Source: Ananas comosus (Eukaryota > Streptophyta > Magnoliopsida > Poales > Bromeliaceae). Taken from it: a DNA stretch of 64,000 bases. Position 1 is the stretch's first letter. Every line of letters starts with the position of its first letter. Of the stretch, positions 56,771 through 64,000 are shown piece after piece. A model generated the notes under the pieces. It did not search any database, was not told the DNA's origin, and saw only the letters and a program-made list of their open reading frames with translations. A program made the translations under genes and the position numbers. Where the stretch lies: the NCBI RefSeq assembly GCF_001540865.1, contig NC_033621.1, positions 18,159,816-18,223,815 on the forward strand, read 5' to 3'.

Positions 56771-59173
56771 TGTTCCATTGTCGTTCAAAGTATAATATTT
56801 TATTTAAACATCTACTATTAAACTTTGGTTAAGCTAATCGCATTTCTTAAATCGATAAGACTAAAAAGAAACAAGCAACAAAGTTTCTTAAATTCTCATT
56901 AAAATGATAAAACTAAACATCACAACAATAATATCTACTCACATGTTATAATAATTATAACAAATCAAACTCTCCATCTGAAAAAAAAAAAAAAATTATG
57001 ATAACAAAATCAAAAAATGCATAATCGTATTTTGATCCACTCCATGATTATATCCTTGGACCTGCACATTGAATAACATTTGAATTAATTATTAATCAAA
57101 TAATAAGTTTTGGACATATATTAAGGTTAAGATGACTAAATTTACCTACTGAATAATAAAGCCCATTAAAAGTCACTTACATCAAATTTCGAACACCACA
57201 TCATACCATAACAAGAAAGTTACGAATAAATTTAGATTCTAAAATAACAATAGACACTGTTTCAGTATGATACATGCTGTACTATACTGTTTCGAATGAA
57301 CATCATAGAACTATTTAAACATCATAGAACTATTAGATATTTATATCAAATTATCAACTATACGTAATCTTTCAGACCTCTTTTGGTATCATCTAATTTT
57401 TTTTCTAGACTACAAATCTTGCTATTTTTGTTAGCTCTACTACTAGTCATCTTAATAAAGCATTGACACAGATAAAAGCATGAATTACACTGCTGAAGAA
57501 GATTGCTATCTTCTAATATTCAATGCTAAGTCAACTTATGGCTTAGAAAAGCATGAATTACATTTGGTACTCATCTTTTTATAAATTATTATTCTTGGAA
57601 GATAAATCATTGCAAGCTTCATGAACTCATTGATACACTTCACTAGATAAATGATTAAAACCTTCTAGGTCCTTTGTCTAGATAAAAGCATAACAATCTA
57701 CCATAATAGAATGGATCAAACTAGTCTCCACCAGTATACCCTAAAAATTACTAGTTGACGGTCATGCAATAGAGATGATCCACGAGATCTCAAAGATGAC
57801 ATCCACAAAGCATAAGCATATGATGAAAAGTTAAGACTTCAAAGAATTATATTAAAACTGCTAATTATTGATCATTTTAATGGTTCTACTAACGCTACAG
57901 TAAGTTGGTTCATTCCTTGCAGCATTAATATTGTAGTTGCTCTTTCTATAGCACAGTACTATCTATGGTACAGTAGCTGAGACTTTTTAGTTCTGCCTTC
58001 TTGTATTTTTAGCTTAGTTCAGCTACTTTTAAATTTACTTAATTTACTATCTCTAATTTCTTAGTCAGAAAGATGCCTAATAGGATTGGACTTATTCGAC
58101 TCTAAGCTTTCAAACAATAAAAGAAAACTTTCTAATCTCTCAAAAGAAAAAAAAAAAAACTTTCTAGTTTTCCCTGTTACAAAGATATTATGATCCTTCA
58201 CACTATGCCCCTCTAGATCCTCCATATACACAACCTAAATCAAATTATTACATGTTTTCGTAGTCAGAAAACAAAAATTTCTTCTTAGCCAATGCCTTAT
58301 TTTATTCACAGATAACAATAGATAAGAATACTGGGGACTCAAGCGGCTTAACTTACAAAATAGCCTAATTTAAGGCAACTGCAATACAGGATACCATACA
58401 AAAGAATTTATGGACGAAACTAAGGATTCGAGGTCGAGAGCTCTTACCAGTGGAATGGAGCACCGAATCGAGAAGTGGCACCACCGAGGGCTCGGATCAG
58501 ATTGCCGGGTCGAGGATTGCCCTCGTGGGACCAAGGAGGTCGGTGTCGATGAGGATTGAGAACCAAACTACACGATCACAACGAACTGATAGAACAAAAA
58601 TCAAAAAAATTAAGATAAAAAGCAAATATTGGGCTGAGATTTGAAATGCATTTAGTTCCAAGCTAAGAAAACTGGACTACTTGGAACTATAAAACAAAGC
58701 AAATTCTGAGCCTAAAGAACAATTTGAACTTAATCATTGGGTGTCGCAGGTACATCACATATGAATATAATCTCTGCACCGTCCATTCAAAATTGTAATC
58801 ATATCTCCAGAGGTAAAAATGTAACTACCCTGTAAGCCATAGGCAATTTGCAAATGACCCTCACAACTTCATTCCTTTTCATTGAGGCACCATCCATTTT
58901 TCCCCAGTAATTTCAAGTTCTATCAACATTCAAGTAGCTAATAGCCTTTTCGCTCAAAAGAAAAGCAGGTGTGTTCATCAAGTATCAAGTATCAAGCATA
59001 AAGGACATTTTATTTCTGCTGCTGCTACTGCTTTATTTTTGCACAAATAATAGAAAAAGGTTAAAATTACATTGCAGGATAAAGTAAAAAAAAAAAAGAG
59101 TTTCACAGCCTATGGCAAGAGTTTTCGTTTGGTGCTTCTAATTTCACTCCAAAGAAAAACTATCGAAGGCATT
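56771..59173. other. Intergenic, probably interior of the CACTA-like element; no supported gene
   Basis: AT-rich sequence with one GC-richer stretch (58,425-58,560) containing open frames with no recognisable domain. The same arrangement, a small GC-rich patch close to subterminal CACTA words, occurs at 21,120-21,185. Confidence 0.4.
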
Positions 59174-59344
59174 ATTTTTGTAACATACCGAAACCTCAAT
59201 AATTAAATTCGAACCTTGATCAAATTGGCCAAAGTGCGAGGTTGGTACGCTTCGGAGGCCGGAGGCGTCAAATAATGCTAAAATGCATTTCGGGGGACCT
59301 TCGAGAGCTTTGGCATTCAAAATATGCAAACTGCAGGTTTTGTG

Positions 59345-59580
59345 CTCTCGGGGACCGGTCCCTGGTGGGAGAGACCGGTCCCCGAACGCGTAGGCAGTGA
59401 GGTGACTGAGAAATCGGCTAAGTCCTGAAAAATCAGTTCTCGGGAACCGATCCTTGCGAGGAGAGACCGGTCCCCCAGAGACCGGTCCCATCGAGGGAGA
59501 CCGGTTGCATCGCGCGCAGTCTGCGCAGTCCGCGGGAGGAGCTCTTCGGGACCGGTCCGAGGTCGGGGAGACCAGTCCCT
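59345..59580 (+). promoter_or_regulatory. GGGACCGGTCCC palindrome array in LTR U3
   Basis: At least six ACCGGT cores in GGGACCGGTCCC or GAGACCGGTCCC contexts, plus degenerate sites (ACCGATC, ACCAGTC), end about 80 bases before the TATA box. The layout equals that of the 12.7 kb solo LTR. Confidence 0.6.
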
Positions 59581-59657
59581 CACTGCGAAAAATGCCCAGT
59601 TTGGGCAGTGCACAGGGAATAAAGTGGAGGGGTCTTGTTGTAAATGTTACAACACCT

Positions 59658-59663
59658 TATATA
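59658..59663 (+). promoter_or_regulatory. Candidate TATA box of solo LTR
   Basis: TATATA in CCTTATATACCCAACC, followed about 25-35 bases later by a CT-rich tract where transcription could begin. It sits downstream of the palindrome array. Inference from position. Confidence 0.5.
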
Positions 59664-61701
59664 CCCAACCCCCTCTCCCTCTACAGCCATTCACACATCT
59701 CTCTCACTTTCTCTCTTTTCTCTCTCTAGAGAGCTAACCCTAAAGCTTGGAGAAGAAGAAGGAATGGCTTGGAGAAGGAATTTTGGTGGATTTGGTGGGT
59801 TTGGGATCTCTCCAACAAGAAGGATCTTGGAGAGCTTTGGGCCAAGGTATGGTTTCATAAAAATTTAGGCTAGGGTTTGGATTTATCCCAAGAGAACTTA
59901 GGTTTTGGAGCTTCTTTGATGATTAGAGCACCTCTTGAGACTTGAGCCCCATGAAAATCCATGGAAGCCCAAGGTCCTCTCATGGTGAACTTCTAGGGTT
60001 CATCTTGGATGCCCTAGAAATGGCTTAGTTGACCTTAGATGAGCACCTAGAAGCTTGACAAGCTCTCTTTTGCTTGTTTTAGAGATCAAAACCTAGGGTT
60101 TAGCAATGGGTTTGGTTAGGGCACCAAATTTGGGGCTTTTGCCCTAGAATTTTTCGGGGGCGAATTGACCCCGTAGAAACCCAATTGGGGGTGTCCTCGA
60201 CGCGTAGGACAACTCCGTTTAACGTTACGAAAATGTTTAAGTATGGTTTGTGTACAAAAGGCCTAATATAGCACTACTTTGGTTATAAGACGCGGAATTG
60301 GCTTTCGTAAAGTTCGGGAGTCGTCGTATTCTACACCTACACGATCACTCGAGGTGGGTGGTGCATTCCAAGGACCTTGAAAATCTCTTATGTCTAAAGT
60401 GTCATGTTTGAACATATATGTATACATTGAGCATGTTGCATAGTAGGGTTAATTGTGAGCTTTTATTGCATGATTGTGAATTTAATTTCGTATGAAATAT
60501 TTGCAAGAATGTGAGAATTATAAACCCTATTTATGCATGACAAGTGACAAGAACCTAGAAGGGTTAGTAAACTAAAGTGACACCATGACATAGATTTAAC
60601 CAGTGGCATTATTGAGTCTAGAACACTTAGAAAATAAGTGTGACATTTGGCATGAGAACAAGAACATAGCACTTAGAAAATAAGTGTGGCATGAGTACAA
60701 GAACTTAGTAGTGTGTATGACACAAGTGTTGGTAAAGAATACAAAGAAAAGATTGATTGAGATATTATGACATTTCAACCTTAGAGTTAAGGGTCATTGA
60801 GCATGGTTTTCCTTAAAGTTAAGGAATGGATTGAACTTGGAATCCTCAATGTAGGATTGATCGTACTCATCTTTAGTCCTTGCTCGAGAGTGGTAGCTCC
60901 CTCTCGGGCGATGTGCTCCGGAGTCGACCTCACTGGGTCGTAGCGGGTAACTCCCCAGATCGGGTTGTAGCGGGTATCTCCCTGGTTAATGGGATTTTGG
61001 GTTGGTGAGTTTGTTGAGGGCGAAACCTACGGGCTAGCCAAGAGATTGGGTAAAGAAATTGTGATCCTGCATTCATCATGAGCATTATATCGAGCATCGC
61101 ATTTTATATTGCTCAGACATATTAGTTGCATTTGTTAGTTGGTTACTTTCTTTCTTCTATTCTATTATGCCTGATTAGACCTAGTGGGATAGTCGGCGTG
61201 GTTGGTTGCCGAACCCACTGAGAACTTTGTTGTAGTTCTCACACCCCTATTTCCACAGAGCTAGGACCGAGCGAACCGGCAGACGACCGCGGTAAGGGCA
61301 TCACGCCCTAGGTAGAGACCGCCTGAGATGTTTTATTTCTTAGTTGCATAATCTTTTGATATATCATCTTTTGTATTTTGATGATTATAGTTGTTAAAAG
61401 AAAGGACATGAACAATGTAAAAGAGTTTATTTAATATTAATGTTATATTTTGGAGGAATGAGATGTAAAAAGAAATGATGAAAAAGTGTAATTGATTTCC
61501 TGAGTGTAGTTATTTACTTTCACTATTGGCTATTGCTTGCCCTCGTGCAAGCCAGTGTGTATGCTTCCGCTTATGCAAACTTTATACTCTTTTGATACTT
61601 GTTGTTGAGACTTGGGCGGACGGGGGAGGCTCCGTCCGTTCGGCATCTGTTCGACGCTCTCGAACCGGCCAAAAGGATTTGGCTCGGGGCGTGACAATTT
61701 T

Positions 61702-62639
61702 GAAGGGAGCAGAGATATTTGAGTATACTATGGAGGAAGCAGAAATATTTGAGAATATTATTTTTCTTTTTTTCCTTATAACACTAATTAGATAATGATA
61801 GCGATTTTCTCCAGGGTTAAGCATACGCCAATAGTTGACTTTGCATCTTACAATTATTATACATTTCTTTGGTTTCCATCTGGTGTTTATATCACGAAAA
61901 GTTTATCTAACTAATACAACTGCTTATATAGTTCTAACGTTTTTCTTGATTTTGTTGTGCGGAACGCAAGAATTACGTCGAACAGTGGCTTTCATCTCTT
62001 CAGAGCTCGTAAATATGATTAATTTCTTTCAACTTGGGTTGAAATGCTTTCATTTCCATGACATTGAACTGAAGCTCTTGTTACACTAAATATGAAATCA
62101 TGAAAAAGAAGAAGAAAGGAAGGGAAGCAAAAATTTTCCACTAGGATATCTCTCTTCTTAGCTGTGGAATCATGTTGTGAGCAATTAAAATGGAGATTCA
62201 TTTAGGATACTAATTCTACTTTACTTTTTTATTCCCCAGGACTTATTCTATGATGGCCGTGTAAATATGCTTGTATATGATTCTTCTGTAAATACCAGTG
62301 TAAATATGAAGCCAACATTGTAGTTTTCTGTCAAGTTACATAAGAAGGCCAAACTCCAGGTTGCCTTTTGGGTGGGTCTCTTTGATTTTTGGCTGTGTAT
62401 GTATAAATCTAATTCACTATTGTCCAACAAGTGTTGAGGGAGTTGAGATATGTGAAAAAATGTTCATATGGAAGTTTTAATTTGCCAAACAGGCTCGCTG
62501 AATCGGCAAACCTAGCATGGTCTTGCTCAGCAAAATCCCTTGCTGCATAACCCTACAAATTCAGAAAACATAATCTAAAGAAATCTTCAAGAATTCAACA
62601 AATTTCTTTGCTAACTAGTCAGATCCTCACAAGTACAAC
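61702..62639. other. Intergenic; no gene seen
   Basis: Moderately AT-rich DNA between two LTRs. Short open frames show no domain. Confidence 0.5.
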
Positions 62640-64000
62640 TGTAAGGAAGTGAATTCTCGAAATACGAGAGTTAGACTTCATCCAGAATCGACCAAGGGTC
62701 GTGTTGGTGAGCTTTGGAAAAGCCAAAGATATTAAAATCACCAAAAGTGCATTAGAAACGAGTCCACGAGAGCAAATAGTGCAAAACCTACATTGGAGCA
62801 AAATTGCTCTCAGGGACCGGTCCCTGGCAGGGAGGGACCGGTCCCATCGGCTGGTGGTTGCGGGGATCCTTGAGGCAACCGGTCCCTGGCAGGGAGAGAC
62901 CGGTCCCCGAACGTGACCCCAGCGAGAAAAGCCAAAATTTGACTAAGTCCCGAAATCCCAGCTCTCAGGAATCGGTCTCTCAGTAGGGAACAGGTCTCCC
63001 GAGGACCCGTCTCTCTGGGAGAGACCGGTTCCCGAACGCGTGACCCGAGCTGAGGCTCTCGGGGACTGGTCCCAAGTCAGGGAGACCGGTCCCTCAGCGC
63101 GCAGAATGCCCAGTAAGGGCAGTGCAAAGAGTGAAAAGTGAAGGGGGCCAGCTAGATATTGTTACATTAGAGGGCTTAAGAGTCCCTCTCTCTTTCTCCA
63201 ACCTTCATTACACTCTCCCACTCACACTCTTTTCTCTCCCTCTCTCTCTCTAGAAGAAAAGAGAAGGAAAAGAAGAAGAAGAAGAGAAGAGAAGGAAAAG
63301 AAGGAAGAAAAGGAAGGAGAAGAAGGAGGAGATCAAGCTAGAGGAAGCTTTGGACCTCTCCCTCTTCCTCTCTTCTCTCTTTGAAGCTACAACAAGGGGT
63401 AGTAGGCTTTTATCCCTAGTTGTGGAATTTAGGGTTTTTGGGTTTTAGCTCTTTGGATGGGATCAAATGGATCCCTAGCACCATGAATGGTGGGATTGAA
63501 GCTAGAATCTAGGGTTTTGAGATGGGTTTAGCTTGATGCTAACCCTAGGGCACCAAAATAGGATTTTTGGTAAAGTATGAGATTGATCTCATTTGAGACC
63601 ATGTAAACCTAATTGGTAGGTGCCTAAACGTTGGGGCGAAGTTGGATTTTGCATTCGTCAAGCGGGTGAAAAGCTATTGGCAAAACAAGACCGACCGAGC
63701 TTCATTTGGACCAAGAAGGCTAAAGCCTCGTCGTAAAGTTCGTTGGAGGGCATTTCTATAGCCTCCATACCCTCAAGAGGTGGGGGGTGTCATCCCGAAG
63801 CATCCGGATTTCTTTTTATGTCTAAGTTATATATATGTTGATCATATTGCATTATAGGATTAATAAATGTATATTTTCTTTTTCTTGCATGCTTCTTAGT
63901 AGTGTAACTTATGAGTCGAACACATGGACTAGGGTAGTATGAGGATTGGGTCTTGTGACATGAAAATCCTATAATGGCATAAAGAGCCGAACTTGGACAT
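62640..64000 (+). mobile_element. LTR (partial, cut by window end), relative of the 59 kb solo LTR
   Basis: A possible start is TGTAAGGAAGTGAATTC at 62,640. It then has an ACCGGT array (62,815-63,100), a CT-rich leader (63,185-63,255), a purine-rich GAAGAA tract (63,255-63,330) and text such as GTCTAAGTTATATATATGTTGATCATATTGCATTATAGG that parallels 60,392-60,450 of the solo LTR. The 3' end is outside the window, so a duplication cannot be tested. Confidence 0.65.
62815..63100 (+). promoter_or_regulatory. ACCGGT palindrome array, third LTR of the GGGACCGGTCCC type
   Basis: ACCGGT cores recur within GGGACCGGTCCC(T/A) and GAGACCGGTCCC, together with decayed versions (AATCGGTCTC, ACAGGTCTCC, ACCCGTCTC, ACTGGTCCC). 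The decayed copies preserve spacing, so the array predates recent mutation. Confidence 0.55.

Larger units (their letters stand above)
59179..61696 (+). mobile_element. Solo LTR, 2,518 bp, plus orientation
   Basis: It begins TGTAACATACCGAAACC and ends GCTCGGGGCGTGACA. The 5-bp duplication ATTTT flanks it (59,174-59,178 and 61,697-61,701). There is no internal coding region or second LTR. An ACCGGT array (59,345-59,580), a TATA box (59,658) and a CT-rich leader (59,680-59,730) show plus orientation. Open frames at 59,454-59,868 run through these repeats and are not convincing genes. Confidence 0.92.

Noticed and set aside
59454..59868. Frames at the start of the 59 kb solo LTR
   Set aside because: Lie over the palindrome array and leader; no domain, and the other LTR copies do not preserve the frame.
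1..64000. CRISPR arrays, bacterial operons or tRNA/rRNA genes
   Set aside because: None seen. The repeated short words lack spacer regularity, and the sequence is a plant nuclear genome. The tRNA-like words at 19.4 and 50.9 kb belong to SINEs.

Overview
The window is nuclear DNA from a flowering plant. It holds three multi-exon host genes with canonical GT-AG introns, set among plant-type transposable elements: Mutator-like elements (MULEs), Ty3/gypsy LTRs, CACTA ends, MITEs and a tRNA-derived SINE. N runs mark scaffold gaps. A monocot is plausible, but the species cannot be fixed from the sequence alone.

Layout. (1) About 1-17,970 is one large, old, composite Mutator-like element. On the minus strand it carries a MuDR-type transposase with two nonsense codons (232-3499) and a multi-exon Ulp1-like cysteine protease gene (4597-8290), the combination known from Kaonashi/VANDAL-type MULEs. 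Its right half (10.1-17.6 kb) is a patchwork of duplicated and inverted modules with a 2.6 kb solo LTR inserted. An 11-bp word, TTGCACTATTA, recurs through spacers and introns of the whole element on both strands. (2) 18-22 kb is AT-rich DNA with a SINE, a MITE and a CACTA end. (3) A complete five-exon GDSL esterase/lipase gene lies on the minus strand (22,051-26,252). (4) 26.8-37.4 kb holds an AT-rich foldback, a Ty3/gypsy (Tekay-like chromovirus) remnant with its LTR, a MITE and a decayed LTR-like block. (5) A complete eight-exon urate oxidase gene lies on the plus strand (37,593-47,316); its 4.6 kb third intron contains nested MITEs and a MULE fragment. (6) A complete nine-exon cytochrome P450 of the CYP85 clan, CYP722-like, lies on the plus strand (49,044-55,859). 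(7) 56.3-64 kb is again retrotransposon territory: an LTR fragment, a CACTA-like end, a solo LTR and a further LTR cut by the window edge.

The three host genes have unrelated roles: an extracellular lipase/esterase, peroxisomal purine catabolism, and oxidation of a small molecule in the ER. Nothing suggests a cluster. The two most unusual patterns belong to mobile elements. One is the dispersed TTGCACTATTA word in the Ulp1-carrying MULE. The other is a set of ACCGGT-centred palindrome arrays lying upstream of the TATA box in several LTRs, with different outer arms in different families.
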